A stretch of DNA of 64,000 bases from Thermomonospora echinospora (GTDB lineage: Bacteria > Actinomycetota > Actinomycetes > Streptosporangiales > Streptosporangiaceae). Below the pieces are notes generated by a model. That model had not been told where the DNA came from and ran no database searches. It saw nothing but the letters and a program-made list of their open reading frames with translations. Each line of letters starts with the position of its first letter. Position 1 is the first letter of the stretch. The stretch is taken from NCBI RefSeq assembly GCF_900108175.1, contig NZ_FNVO01000004.1, positions 434,001-498,000 of the forward strand, in the 5' to 3' direction. Positions 28,133-36,799 of this stretch are shown here, in pieces. A program made the translations under genes and the position numbers.

Positions 28133-29896
28133 ATGAGCGACGTGATCGTGCAACGCCGGCCCTCACCGCCCGCCGTCCCGCCGTCGTGGCGTCGCGGCGG
28201 GATGGCGTGGCGGCGTCGCGGCGGGATGGCGTGGCGGTCGTGGGCGCTGGTCGCGGGCTGGGCCGCGGCGGTGTGCGCGCGGCTGTGGTCGGCTCGCGCG
28301 CGGATGTCGCCGGCCGCCGACCCGGACGAGTCCGGTTACCTGGCGGCCGCCCGGTGGCTGACGGGCGGGCCGGGGGGTGACCTGTCCGGCCACACCTTCT
28401 ACCAGGGCGGGTACCCGCTGCTGCTGACCCCGGCGTACTGGTTCGGTGAGGACCCGGCGACCGTCTACGCACTGGTCAAGGTGATCAACGCGCTGGTCGG
28501 GGCGGCGATGTTCCCGCTGGGGTACGCGCTGCTCCGCCGCCTGGGGCTCGGCGTGTGGACCGCCATGCCGGTGGCCTGGGCGGCGGCGCTGCTTCCCGCG
28601 GTGACGTTCTTCGGCGCGTTCGCGCTGGCCGACGCGGTGCTGCCGGCGATCCTGCTGAGTTGGCTGCTGGCCCTCGACCGTTGTGCGCGGCGCGGGGGCA
28701 CGTACTCGGCGGTGGGGGCGAGCCTGGCCGCCTGCCACGCGTACGCGGTGCATTCCCGCGGGGCCGTGATGCTGGCCGTGCACATCGTCGCGTTCGGCTT
28801 CGTCGCGCTGCGCCGTTCCGAAGGCCGGGGCCGGACCCTGGCCGCCGGGTTCGCGACCGTGGCGGCGGGATGCGCGGCGGCGTCGGTGCTCAACGGCCTG
28901 TTGCGATCGGCCCTCTACCCGGGTGGGGCCCGTGACCTGGCGGCCAATATCGGTGGCCGGGTGACCACCTTGGAAGGACAGGCGTGGGCGCTGTCCGGAG
29001 CGGCCGGCCAGTTGTGGTACCTGGTGGCCGGCACCTGGGGTCTGGCGGGGATCGGACTGGCGGCGTCGGTGGCGGCCTTGGTACGGCGCGGTACCCGGGT
29101 CGAGACACGGCTGACGGCGGCCGCGCTGCTGGCGACCACGTTGGGGATCGCGTACGCGTCGGCGGCGGCGCTACCCGACGAGCACCGGGTGGGCAACTTC
29201 GCCTATGGCCGCTACCTGTCGTGCGTTGCGCTCGTCTACACGCTGGTGGGGGCGGCGGCGCTGCTGCGGCTGCCGCCCGCCGCGAGGCTGCGCCTGGCGC
29301 TGGCGGCCGGGGCGCTGATGGCGGTGACGGGGCTGTGGGTGACCTGGTACGCCGGGGAGCGGCTGCGCACCCATCTCTTCATCGGCTTCGACTTCCCCGA
29401 GATCTCGTTCCTGACGCTCGACCGGACGGCGTTCCATCTCGGCAGGGCGTCACTGGCCGCTCTGGCCCTGCTCATCGCATTCGTGGCGCTGAGCCGCGCC
29501 CCTGCGCCGTGGGCGGTCGTGGCCATGGGGCTGCTCGTCGTCAACGCGGCCGCGATGGTGTTCGTCATGGGGCCGCGGTCGCCTCGCCCGCAGGCCGGGC
29601 ACCCGTTGCCCGGCCCGCACGTGGGCGGCGTCGCCCTCGATCGGTCGCTGCACTGGGAGGTGCGGACGAGACTGTTGTATCCCGTGTGGTGGACCCGCAT
29701 GAGCGACATCGACACCCGAAGCGAGCGACCCGCCCCGGACGTGTGCGTCGTGGTGGTGAACCACCCGGACGGAACGCCGCTGGAGGCTACCTGGCCGGGG
29801 CACCCCGCCGGGTGGCGTCCCCACCCGGGGAGGGCGTGGACGGCCGGCTGGGCGGCCTGGCGCGCACCCTCCTGCCCGATGGGGCCGGCCCGCTAG
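28133..29896 (+). CDS. GT-C fold membrane glycosyltransferase-like protein
   Basis: A 587-residue protein with about 11 hydrophobic segments. Early in the first loop it has DPDESGYLAAARWL, an acidic motif placed as in the dolichyl-phosphate-mannose/ArnT (GT-C) glycosyltransferases, followed by FYQGGYPLLL. No donor or acceptor can be named. The ATG at 28133 follows GGTGGGGCGC. The TAG stop lies within CTAG, which also provides the stop of the convergent DUF397 gene. It is divergent from the response regulator and could be a target of it; that is only a suggestion from position. Confidence 0.78.
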   Translation: MSDVIVQRRPSPPAVPPSWRRGGMAWRRRGGMAWRSWALVAGWAAAVCARLWSARARMSPAADPDESGYLAAARWLTGGPGGDLSGHTFYQGGYPLLLTPAYWFGEDPATVYALVKVINALVGAAMFPLGYALLRRLGLGVWTAMPVAWAAALLPAVTFFGAFALADAVLPAILLSWLLALDRCARRGGTYSAVGASLAACHAYAVHSRGAVMLAVHIVAFGFVALRRSEGRGRTLAAGFATVAAGCAAASVLNGLLRSALYPGGARDLAANIGGRVTTLEGQAWALSGAAGQLWYLVAGTWGLAGIGLAASVAALVRRGTRVETRLTAAALLATTLGIAYASAAALPDEHRVGNFAYGRYLSCVALVYTLVGAAALLRLPPAARLRLALAAGALMAVTGLWVTWYAGERLRTHLFIGFDFPEISFLTLDRTAFHLGRASLAALALLIAFVALSRAPAPWAVVAMGLLVVNAAAMVFVMGPRSPRPQAGHPLPGPHVGGVALDRSLHWEVRTRLLYPVWWTRMSDIDTRSERPAPDVCVVVVNHPDGTPLEATWPGHPAGWRPHPGRAWTAGWAAWRAPSCPMGPAR

Positions 29897-30081
29897 CGGA
29901 CGTCCGTTTTGATCCGGGTCAGCAGGGTCCGCCAGCCGTCCGGGGAGACCCTGAGCACGGGGCCGCCGGGCTGCTTGCCGTCGCGTACGCCCACGTACGC
30001 GGCCAGCCTGGCCGTCTCCACGCAGCCGGCGTTGGGGCCGCAGTGGGTGCTTTTCCGCCATGTGGGTGGCTGAGCGAACAT
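29893..30081 (-). CDS. DUF397 small protein (first)
   Basis: A 62-residue DUF397 protein. The hallmark is WRKSTHCGPNAGCVETARL, then VGVRDGKQPGGPVLRVSPDGW. DUF397 proteins are encoded next to XRE/DUF5753 regulators in Streptomyces and relatives and appear to act with them as small partners. Its stop codon shares the CTAG tetranucleotide with the convergent membrane gene. The 409 bases upstream contain nested dyads. Confidence 0.9.
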   Translation of the reverse strand: MFAQPPTWRKSTHCGPNAGCVETARLAAYVGVRDGKQPGGPVLRVSPDGWRTLLTRIKTDVR

Positions 30082-30132
30082 CGTGCTGCCTTTCCGGTCC
30101 GGTGCCGGCGGTGCTCCATGGGGGTTCCGGAG

Positions 30133-30166
30133 ATCACGATGACATCCGTAATGTCGGATTCGTGAT
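30133..30166. promoter_or_regulatory. Nested inverted repeats upstream of DUF397 gene
   Basis: ATCACGA (30133-30139) and TCGTGAT (30160-30166) are the outer arms; GACAT (30141-30145) with ATGTC (30151-30155), and ATCCG (30144-30148) with CGGAT (30155-30159), are alternative inner arms. Position just upstream of the DUF397 start suggests an operator. Confidence 0.5.
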
Positions 30167-30291
30167 TGTGGAACGGTATCAGGGGTACCCGTCGGAGAGT
30201 GTGCCGCAAGCCGTTGAAATATCCCCGTGGACCGGTTCTCAAACGGGACGGCGGGTGCGAGCTGTGGACCGTACGGGGCGCCGGTTAATCA

Positions 30292-30309
30292 ATGCAATGT
30301 GCATTGCAT
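30292..30309. promoter_or_regulatory. ATGCAAT-N4-ATTGCAT palindrome
   Basis: Perfect 7-base arms around GTGC. It shares the TGCA-N-TGCA character with the repeats upstream of the XRE gene at 31704-31737, so both may be bound by the same regulator. Binding is not shown. Confidence 0.45.
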
Positions 30310-30490
30310 GTTGCGCTATTTGGTCCGGATGGCCGGGATTGTCGTCCGGTCGCCGGTGACTCGCGAGGATGGTGGAGTCACCGGCCCGGTTCGGCCGCCG
30401 GTGTCCGCGGCCGGTCGGTCGTCCGGCGGGCTCGGCCCGCCGGTGCATCAGGGCCCGGGATCGTGCCGGGCGCAGGGGCGGTCGGGCGCG

Positions 30491-30712
30491 TCAGGCGACG
30501 TCGAAGGCGCCCGACTTGACCTGGTCGGCGAAGGCCTGCCACTGGCCGGGCGTGAACCGCAGCACCGGGCCGCCGTCACCCTGCTTGCTGTCGCGGGCGC
30601 CCAGGTGGCCGACGGTCAGCCGGGCCACCTCCACGCAGGTGTTGTTGGCGTGGCAGGCGGAACCCTTCCGCCAGACCGCCGCCGGAAAATCAAAAGAGAA
30701 TGCGCTTTCCAC
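30491..30712 (-). CDS. DUF397 small protein (second)
   Basis: A 73-residue DUF397 protein (AVWRKGSACHANNTCVEVAR, then LGARDSKQGDGGPVLRFTPG and WQAFADQVKSG). It lies 49 bases after the XRE gene on the same strand, the usual regulator-then-DUF397 order. The two DUF397 proteins share the WRKS/G...C...CVE.AR and RD.K pattern but are clearly diverged. Confidence 0.92.
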   Translation of the reverse strand: MESAFSFDFPAAVWRKGSACHANNTCVEVARLTVGHLGARDSKQGDGGPVLRFTPGQWQAFADQVKSGAFDVA

Positions 30713-30761
30713 GCGTGTCCATCCTTTTTGGGTCGTTACCTGATGCGCTGCGGTGAGGCGG

Positions 30762-31634
30762 TCAGCTCCGCCACCGCTCCCGGGCGATACGAGAGATTCG
30801 CTCCAGCGATTCCTCGTTCCCGAGGGTCTGTCCGGCCAGGCTCTCCCAGGCCAGCCGATAACTGTGAGTGACCGACTCGTGCTGGGACTGCGTGGCGGTG
30901 AGACTTTCGGTATGTACCACGTCCGGGAAGGTCACATCGTAGGCCGGGGAGAATTCCAAAAGGATGAACGACTCGCCCACGATCGGCTGGTGCGGGCCGT
31001 CGAGCGGGAGGACGCGAAGGCGCAGACTGGGCAACGCGGCCAATTCCAGGAGACGGTTCAGTTGCTCGTGCATCGTGGCGTGGTCGCCGACCCGCCGCAG
31101 CAGCACCGCCTCGTCCAGCACCACCGACAGCCGCAGCGGGTTCGGCCGGGTGAGCAGTTCCTGCCGTCGCATCCGCACCTCGACGCGGCGCTCTATGGCC
31201 TGCGGCGTGATGGTCGCGATGGTGTTCCAGCCCCGGATCACATGGCGGGCGTACCGCTCGGTCTGCAGCAGGCCGGGTATCACCTGGCTCTCGCACTGCA
31301 GTGCCGCGTCGGCCTCGTCCTCCAGGGCGATGAACGCCGCGTACTCGGCCGGCAGGTCGGAGTACTGCGCCCACCAGCCCCGCTGTCCGGCCTCCTCGGC
31401 CAGGGCCAGTACCTCGCGCAGATGGGACCCGTCGACCTCGTACAGCTCCAGCAGCAGCCGGATGTCGGAGACCCGGGCGCCGATCCGCGCGTTCTCGATC
31501 CGGCTGACCTTGGACGGCGACCAGCCGAGGAGCTCGGCGACCCCGTCGCCGGTCAGGCTCCGCTCCTCGCGCAGGCGCCGCAGCTCCGCGCCCAACCGGC
31601 GCTGACGGACGGTGGGGGTACGCGACGTCGCCAT
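30762..31634 (-). CDS. XRE family transcriptional regulator with DUF5753
   Basis: A 290-residue regulator. The N-terminal helix-turn-helix spans roughly residues 10-65 (LGAELRRLREERSLTGDGVA, LLGWSPSKVSRIENAR). The rest is the DUF5753 sensor-like domain (WWAQYSDLPAEYAAFIALED, SQVIPGLLQTERYARHVI, RRQELLT, VLDEAVLLR). The ATG at 31634 is chosen since the HTH follows directly; eight upstream codons are open. Family members in Streptomyces (for example WhiJ-type) control development together with DUF397 partners. Repeats upstream at 31704-31737 are candidate auto-operators. Confidence 0.93.
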   Translation of the reverse strand: MATSRTPTVRQRRLGAELRRLREERSLTGDGVAELLGWSPSKVSRIENARIGARVSDIRLLLELYEVDGSHLREVLALAEEAGQRGWWAQYSDLPAEYAAFIALEDEADAALQCESQVIPGLLQTERYARHVIRGWNTIATITPQAIERRVEVRMRRQELLTRPNPLRLSVVLDEAVLLRRVGDHATMHEQLNRLLELAALPSLRLRVLPLDGPHQPIVGESFILLEFSPAYDVTFPDVVHTESLTATQSQHESVTHSYRLAWESLAGQTLGNEESLERISRIARERWRS

Positions 31635-31947
31635 CGCTGCCTCCGTCCGGTGGGACAATCCTGTTGTTCCGCGATCCCCGCGGGGTTGTGCGCCGGTCCT
31701 GCTTGCATCAGGCCTGCATCAGGCGGTGCATATTGCAGCATTACCCTACACCACGCCCCTGCCCTGTCATGACCGTTGATTGGAATGGCGTTGACGAAGC
31801 CGGGCCGCCGTGCGATTGGCCGGAGCGAAAAGGGGGGCGGTGCGACTATTCGGCCGATATCTGTGCGTTGCGGGCATTCCGGTGCGCCGTGCACGGACTC
31901 CGCCGGCCGGGCCGCACCGGCCGGGCCCGGCGTGGCAGTCTTGGGGG
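31635..31947. other. 313-base divergent region (XRE gene / acpS)
   Basis: No gene seen. Holds TGCATCAGGC repeats and a TGCATATTGCA palindrome (listed separately) 70-103 bases upstream of the XRE start. The acpS side shows no clear promoter. Confidence 0.55.
31704..31737. promoter_or_regulatory. TGCATCAGGC direct repeats and TGCATATTGCA palindrome
   Basis: TGCATCAGGC occurs at 31704-31713 and 31715-31724, an 11-base period close to one helical turn. TGCATATTGCA follows at 31727-31737. Such phased repeats upstream of a regulator gene are typical of an operator bound cooperatively. It is not known whether the XRE protein binds it. Confidence 0.45.
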
Positions 31948-32331
31948 GTGATCGTGGGTGTGGGCATCGACGTCGTCGACATCGCCCGGTTCGAGCAGTC
32001 GCTGCGGCGCACTCCCGGCCTGCGGACCCGGCTGTTCACCGAGACCGAACGGCCCATGGCGGTGCGCTCGCTGGCCGCCCGGTTCGCCGCCAAGGAGGCG
32101 CTGGCCAAGGCGCTCGGCGCGCCCCGGGGGCTGCTGTGGACGGACGCGGAGATCCGGCGGGCCCCCGACGGCAGGCCCACCCTCCACGTCCAGGGCACCA
32201 TCGCCGCCGCCGCCGAGCAGCGCGGCGTGGGCCGCTGGCACATCTCGCTCAGCCACGACGGGGGTATCGCCACCGCCGTTGTGATAGCCGAGGCGGTGCA
32301 CGGACCGCAGCGACGCGATGGGGAGCCATGA
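31948..32331 (+). CDS. acpS: Holo-[acyl-carrier-protein] synthase
   Basis: Transfers 4'-phosphopantetheine from CoA to acyl carrier protein. The 127-residue protein starts at GTG ([19 protein letters not shown]), with the Mg-binding Asp in GIDVVD and Glu in [13 protein letters not shown], and ends with [18 protein letters not shown]. The long run of G before the GTG (TTGGGGGG) may serve as the ribosome binding site. The next gene starts within its stop (ATGA). Confidence 0.94.
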   Translation: MIVGVGIDVVDIARFEQSLRRTPGLRTRLFTETERPMAVRSLAARFAAKEALAKALGAPRGLLWTDAEIRRAPDGRPTLHVQGTIAAAAEQRGVGRWHISLSHDGGIATAVVIAEAVHGPQRRDGEP

Positions 32332-33833
32332 GATACGCGCACGAGGTCGGGAAGGTACGGGCGGCCGAGCAGGCCCTGATGGCCCGACTGCCGGAGGGCG
32401 CGCTGATGCGGCGGGCGGCGGCCGGGCTGGCCGCCACCTGCGCCCGGCTGCTGCCCGGGGTGTACGGCGCGCGGGTGGTGCTGCTGGTCGGCGGCGGTGA
32501 CAACGGCGGCGACGCCCTGTACGCGGGGGCCGGGCTGGCCCGGCGCGGCGCCAGCGTCGTGGCCGTCCTGGCGAGCGACAGGTTCCACCGGGAGGGGCTG
32601 GCCGCGCTGCGGACCGCCGGCGGCCGCGTGCTGAAGGCGGCAGACACCGGGCCGGTCGGGGCGGCGATCGAGGACGCCGACCTGGTGATCGACGGGCTGA
32701 CCGGCATCGGCGGGACCGGCGCGCTGCGCGAGCCCTACGCGGGCCTGGCCCGCCGCACCGAGGACATCGACGCGATCGTGGTGGCCTGCGACGTGCCCAG
32801 CGGAGTGGACGCCGGGTCCGGCCGCGTGGAGGGCGCCGCCGTCCGCGCCGACGTGACGGTGACGTTCGGGACCTACAAGCCCGGCCTGCTCATCGACCCC
32901 GGCGCCGCCCACTGCGGGGTCGTCGAACTGGTCGACATCGGGCTGGGTGCTCACCTGCCCGACCCCGACGTGGTCGCGGCCTGGCCGGTCGACCTGCGCG
33001 TCCCCCAGCCCGGATCCGAGTCCGACAAGTACCGGCGCGGTGTCGTGGGCGTCCTGGCCGGCAGCGAGCGCTACACCGGCGCCGCCGTGCTGTGCGTGGG
33101 CGGGGCGGTGCACGGTGGCGCGGGCATGGTCCGGTTCGCCTCCACACCCCATCCGGTGGAACTCGTCCGCCACCACTGGCCCGAAGCCGTCACCACGGTC
33201 ATCGACCGCACCTCCGCGGCACTGGAGCAGGTCGGCCAAGTCCAGGCGTGGGTGGTCGGCCCCGGGCTGGGCACCGACGAGGACGCCGAGGCCCTGGTCG
33301 AGGCGGTACTGAGCACCGACCTGCCGGCGCTCGTGGACGCCGACGGCCTGACCGTGCTGGCCCGCCGCCGCGACCTGCTGCGCCGCGAGGCCCCCACCGT
33401 CCTCACCCCGCACGCCGGGGAACTGACCAGGCTGCTGGGGAACCGGACGCCCCGGCAGACGATCGAGGCGCGGCGGCTGGAGTGCGTACAGCGCGCGGCG
33501 GCCGAACTATCGGCCACGGTGCTGCTCAAGGGCTCCACCACGCTGATCGCCGAGCAGGACCGGCCGGTGCGGGTCAACCCCACCGGCACCCCGCGGCTGG
33601 CCACCGCCGGCACCGGCGACGTGCTGTCCGGCCTGATCGGGGCGCTGCTGGCGGGCGGCATGCCGGCGATCGAGGCGGCCACGGCGGGCGCCTACCTGCA
33701 CGGGCTGGCCGGCCGACTGGCCGCCGCGCCCCCCACGGACGGCCCGTCCGGCCCCGCTCCGGGACGTGAGGCGCCGATCAGCGCGCAGGACGTCGTTACC
33801 GCACTCCCTGACGCTTTTCGTACCCTGGCTTGA
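32328..33833 (+). CDS. nnr: Bifunctional NAD(P)HX epimerase / ADP- or ATP-dependent dehydratase
   Basis: Repairs hydrated NADH and NADPH. The 501-residue fusion has an N-terminal epimerase (Yje[34 protein letters not shown]) and a C-terminal ribokinase-like dehydratase (YjeF_C, from about residue 220: [60 protein letters not shown]). Fused genes of this type are common. Translationally coupled to acpS. Substrate nucleotide (ADP or ATP) cannot be told from the sequence. Confidence 0.94.
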   Translation: MRYAHEVGKVRAAEQALMARLPEGALMRRAAAGLAATCARLLPGVYGARVVLLVGGGDNGGDALYAGAGLARRGASVVAVLASDRFHREGLAALRTAGGRVLKAADTGPVGAAIEDADLVIDGLTGIGGTGALREPYAGLARRTEDIDAIVVACDVPSGVDAGSGRVEGAAVRADVTVTFGTYKPGLLIDPGAAHCGVVELVDIGLGAHLPDPDVVAAWPVDLRVPQPGSESDKYRRGVVGVLAGSERYTGAAVLCVGGAVHGGAGMVRFASTPHPVELVRHHWPEAVTTVIDRTSAALEQVGQVQAWVVGPGLGTDEDAEALVEAVLSTDLPALVDADGLTVLARRRDLLRREAPTVLTPHAGELTRLLGNRTPRQTIEARRLECVQRAAAELSATVLLKGSTTLIAEQDRPVRVNPTGTPRLATAGTGDVLSGLIGALLAGGMPAIEAATAGAYLHGLAGRLAAAPPTDGPSGPAPGREAPISAQDVVTALPDAFRTLA

Positions 33834-33952
33834 CCTGCTCTTCCGGGGAACCCCGGAGCCCCGTGGTCGGGCCGGACGATCCTCGCGCCGTCGACGCGCG
33901 TCTGACCCTGGGGGCATGAGCGCCCGTCACCGACGGCAAGGGGACGGCACAC

Positions 33953-35104
33953 TTGGGTGTCATGAAGGAGCCAGTAGAGGCACGCGTGGACCTCGACGCC
34001 GTCCGCGCCAACGTCGCGCTGCTGCGCGAGCGGGCGGGCGGCACCGAGGTCATGGCCATGGTCAAGGCCGAGGCGTACGGGCACGGCCTGGTCGAGACGG
34101 CCCGTGCCGCGCTGGACGGCGGGGCCGCCTGGCTCGGCGTCGCCCGGGTGGCCGAGGCGCTGCGGCTGCGCGCCGCCGGGATCTCCGCCCCGGTGCTGGT
34201 GGCCGTGGCCACGCGCGGGGAGCCGTACGAGGACGCCGTGGCGGCCGGGGTGGACCTCACCGTGGGCTCGGCCTGGCTCGCCCGGCGGGTGACGGAGGCG
34301 GCGGAACGCTCCGGCCGGGCCGCCCGCGTCCATCTGAAGGTCGACACCGGCCTGTCGCGTGGCGGCGCGACCATGGCGGACTGGCCGGCCACGGTGGAGG
34401 CGGCGCTGGCCGCGCAGGCGTCCGGCCATCTGGAGGTCGTCGGGCTGATGTCGCACTTCGCCTGCGCCGACGAGCCCGGTCACCCCTCGGTCTCCAGGCA
34501 GCTCACGGCGTTCCGGGAGGCCGTCGAGTACGCCGAGAAGGCCGGGGCTCGCCCGCGGGTGCGGCACCTGTCCAACTCGGCGGCCACCCTGACGCTGCCC
34601 GAGGCGCGTTACGACCTGGTCCGGCCGGGCATCGCGATGTACGGGCTGACGCCGATACCGCAGGCGGGGACGTTCGGGCTGCGGCCGGCGATGACGCTGG
34701 TGGCCGAACTGGCCGCGGTGAAGCGGGTGCCCGCCCGCAGCGGTGTGTCGTACGGCCACACCTATGTCACCGAGCGGGAGACCACACTGGGGCTGGTCCC
34801 CGCCGGCTACGGGGACGGGGTGCCCCGGCACGGGTCCGGTCTGCTGGAGGTGCTGGTGGGTGGGCGGCGCCGCCGGATCGCCGGCCGCGTGTGCATGGAC
34901 CAGTTCGTGGTCGACCTGGTCGACGACGCCGTGCCCGCTGGAGACGAGGTGCTGTTGTTCGGGCCCGGCGACCGTGGCGAGCCCACCGCTCAGGAGTGGG
35001 CGGACGCGCTCGGCACGATCTCCTACGAGATCGTCACCCGGATCGGGACCCGGGTACCCAGGGTCCACACGGGCACGGCGGTGGAAAGGACCGTGGATGG
35101 CTAG
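33953..35104 (+). CDS. alr: Alanine racemase
   Basis: PLP enzyme that makes D-alanine for peptidoglycan. The 383-residue protein has the PLP lysine in MVKAEAYGHG (K38) and the catalytic Tyr block GVSYGHTYVTERETTLG; the conserved GLMSHFACADEP and RVCMDQFVVDL are present. The TTG at 33953 is favoured, since AAGGGGACGG lies about 6 bases upstream; the ATG at 33962 would leave an overlong spacer. The stop lies inside the next gene's first codons (8-base overlap). Confidence 0.95.
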   Translation: MGVMKEPVEARVDLDAVRANVALLRERAGGTEVMAMVKAEAYGHGLVETARAALDGGAAWLGVARVAEALRLRAAGISAPVLVAVATRGEPYEDAVAAGVDLTVGSAWLARRVTEAAERSGRAARVHLKVDTGLSRGGATMADWPATVEAALAAQASGHLEVVGLMSHFACADEPGHPSVSRQLTAFREAVEYAEKAGARPRVRHLSNSAATLTLPEARYDLVRPGIAMYGLTPIPQAGTFGLRPAMTLVAELAAVKRVPARSGVSYGHTYVTERETTLGLVPAGYGDGVPRHGSGLLEVLVGGRRRRIAGRVCMDQFVVDLVDDAVPAGDEVLLFGPGDRGEPTAQEWADALGTISYEIVTRIGTRVPRVHTGTAVERTVDG

Positions 35105-36218
35105 CAGGAACAGGCGGCGGCTCGGCATCGCCGGGGCGGTGGCCGGGCTCGGCGCGGCCGGGGTCGGCGCGGCGGTCGGCACCCGCCGGTTCGTCGTCGG
35201 CCGCCGGCGGTTCCACCCCGACCCGGAGGCGGAGGAGCCGTTCGGCCGGCTGCGCGGCCGGCCGCTGACCGTCCTGGCCGACGACGGCCTGCCCCTGCAC
35301 GTGGAGATCGACGAACAGCCCGGTGAGGGCGTCCCGCTGACCGTGGTGTTCTGCCACGGCTACACCCTCAACCAGGACATGTGGCACTACCAGCGGCGCG
35401 ACCTGACCAGGGGCATGCCGCCCGGGAGCCCGCCGATGCGGTTGGTGTTCTGGGACCAGCGCAGCCACGGCCGGTCTGGGCGCAGCCGCCCCGCGCACGC
35501 CACCATCGACCAGACCGGTGCGGACCTGCACGCGGTGCTGCGCGCCACGACCGGGCCGGACGACCCGGTGGTGCTGGTCGGGCACTCCATGGGCGGCATG
35601 TCGGTCATGGCGCTGGCCGACGGGTATCCCGAGCTGTTCGGCGCGCGGGTCGTCGGGGTGGCGCTGATCAACACCTCCGAGGGGCTGCTGGCCGAAGTCA
35701 CGCTGGGCCTGCCGATGGCGCTGGCCAGGCTGGTGCAGCCGCTGACCCCGGGGGTGCTCCGGGGACTGGGCAGCCGTCCCCGCCTGGTGGAGCGCGGCCG
35801 GGCGCTCGGCGCCGACGTGGCGTTCATGGTGACCCGCCGGATGGCGTTCGCCGACAAGTACGTCAGCCCGGCGGTGGTGGACTTGCTGGAACAGATGATC
35901 CGGGCGACCCCGATCGACGTGATCGCCGAGTTCTATCCCGCGCTGATGTCGCACGACAAGGCCGCGGCGCTGGCCGTGATCGGTCGGGTGCCCACGCTGG
36001 TGATGGTCGGTGACCGCGACCTGCTGACCCCGCTGGCGCACGGCCGCCGGCTGGCCGGGGCGCTGCCCGACTGTGAGCTGATCGAGGTGGAGGAGGCCGG
36101 GCACGTGCTGCCACTGGAGCATCCGGGCATGGTCACCGGCGGGCTGCGCCGGCTGGTGGAGCGGGTCCGTCCCGCCGTCGCGGAACGGTCGACCCGAGCA
36201 GATCGGAGGCGGGCATGA
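35097..36218 (+). CDS. Alpha/beta hydrolase
   Basis: A 373-residue hydrolase with an N-terminal twin-arginine-like or membrane-anchor stretch (RRRLGIAGAVAGLGAAGVGA). The fold markers are the oxyanion HGYTLNQDMW, the nucleophile elbow GHSMGGMS, the acid near VGDRDLLTPL and the His in AGHVLPLEHP. The substrate is unknown; lactonase, esterase or haloperoxidase-like roles are possible. It overlaps alr by 8 bases and tsaE by 4 bases, so it belongs to the alr-tsaE operon, where a hydrolase is commonly found in actinomycetes. Confidence 0.9.
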   Translation: MASRNRRRLGIAGAVAGLGAAGVGAAVGTRRFVVGRRRFHPDPEAEEPFGRLRGRPLTVLADDGLPLHVEIDEQPGEGVPLTVVFCHGYTLNQDMWHYQRRDLTRGMPPGSPPMRLVFWDQRSHGRSGRSRPAHATIDQTGADLHAVLRATTGPDDPVVLVGHSMGGMSVMALADGYPELFGARVVGVALINTSEGLLAEVTLGLPMALARLVQPLTPGVLRGLGSRPRLVERGRALGADVAFMVTRRMAFADKYVSPAVVDLLEQMIRATPIDVIAEFYPALMSHDKAAALAVIGRVPTLVMVGDRDLLTPLAHGRRLAGALPDCELIEVEEAGHVLPLEHPGMVTGGLRRLVERVRPAVAERSTRADRRRA

Positions 36219-36688
36219 GCGGCCCGGTGACGTTGCCGGTGGCCACCGCGGACGACATGCGTGGCCTGGGGATTCGGCTGGCGGGGCTGCTGCGGCCCGG
36301 CGACCTGCTGGTGTTGTCGGGCGATCTGGGGGCGGGCAAGACCACGCTCACCCAGGGGCTCGGCGAGGGCCTGAAGGTCCGCGGGCCGATCACTTCGCCG
36401 ACGTTCGTCATCGCGCGGGTGCACCCCTCGCTCGGCGGCGGGCCCGCGCTGGTCCATGTGGACGCCTACCGGCTGGGCGGTTTCGCCGAGCTGGACGACC
36501 TGGACCTGGACGCCTCGCTGCCGGACTCGGTGACGGTGGTGGAATGGGGCGAAGGGCTGGCGGAGAATCTTTCCGAAGAACGCCTCGAAGTGGTGATCAT
36601 TCGCGGTGATACGGACACTGAGGAACGCACCGTGAAGGTCGCCGGTATCGGCCCCCGGTGGGCCGGTCTGGCCGAGGCGCTGGGCTGA
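36215..36688 (+). CDS. tsaE: tRNA t6A biosynthesis ATPase TsaE
   Basis: P-loop ATPase that drives the TsaB-TsaD complex in making threonylcarbamoyladenosine (t6A) in tRNA. The 157-residue protein has LSGDLGAGKTTLTQGLGEGL and TSPTFVIARVHP with VHVDAYRLGG. It is coupled to the hydrolase gene (ATGA). The partner genes tsaB and tsaD lie 1.3-3.5 kb downstream, separated by a membrane protein gene. Confidence 0.95.
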   Translation: MSGPVTLPVATADDMRGLGIRLAGLLRPGDLLVLSGDLGAGKTTLTQGLGEGLKVRGPITSPTFVIARVHPSLGGGPALVHVDAYRLGGFAELDDLDLDASLPDSVTVVEWGEGLAENLSEERLEVVIIRGDTDTEERTVKVAGIGPRWAGLAEALG

Positions 36689-36799
36689 TCGCGGAAGCCC
36701 GGAGTTTTTTCTGGGGGCACCGTTGAGCCGCTTTACGGTGATATGCCTTACTCTTTGCCGGAACGAACCTCACCTTCGTGACACATATCGGAGCCAGGG

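Larger units (their letters stand above)
30082..30490. other. 409-base region between two DUF397 genes, with dyads
   Basis: No convincing gene. It is less GC-rich than its surroundings and holds two groups of dyads. At 30133-30166, ATCACGA and TCGTGAT enclose GACAT/ATGTC and ATCCG/CGGAT inverted repeats, about 50-85 bases upstream of the first DUF397 start. At 30292-30309, ATGCAAT-GTGC-ATTGCAT is a separate palindrome. These are likely operators or a promoter region for the minus-strand DUF397 gene. Confidence 0.6.
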
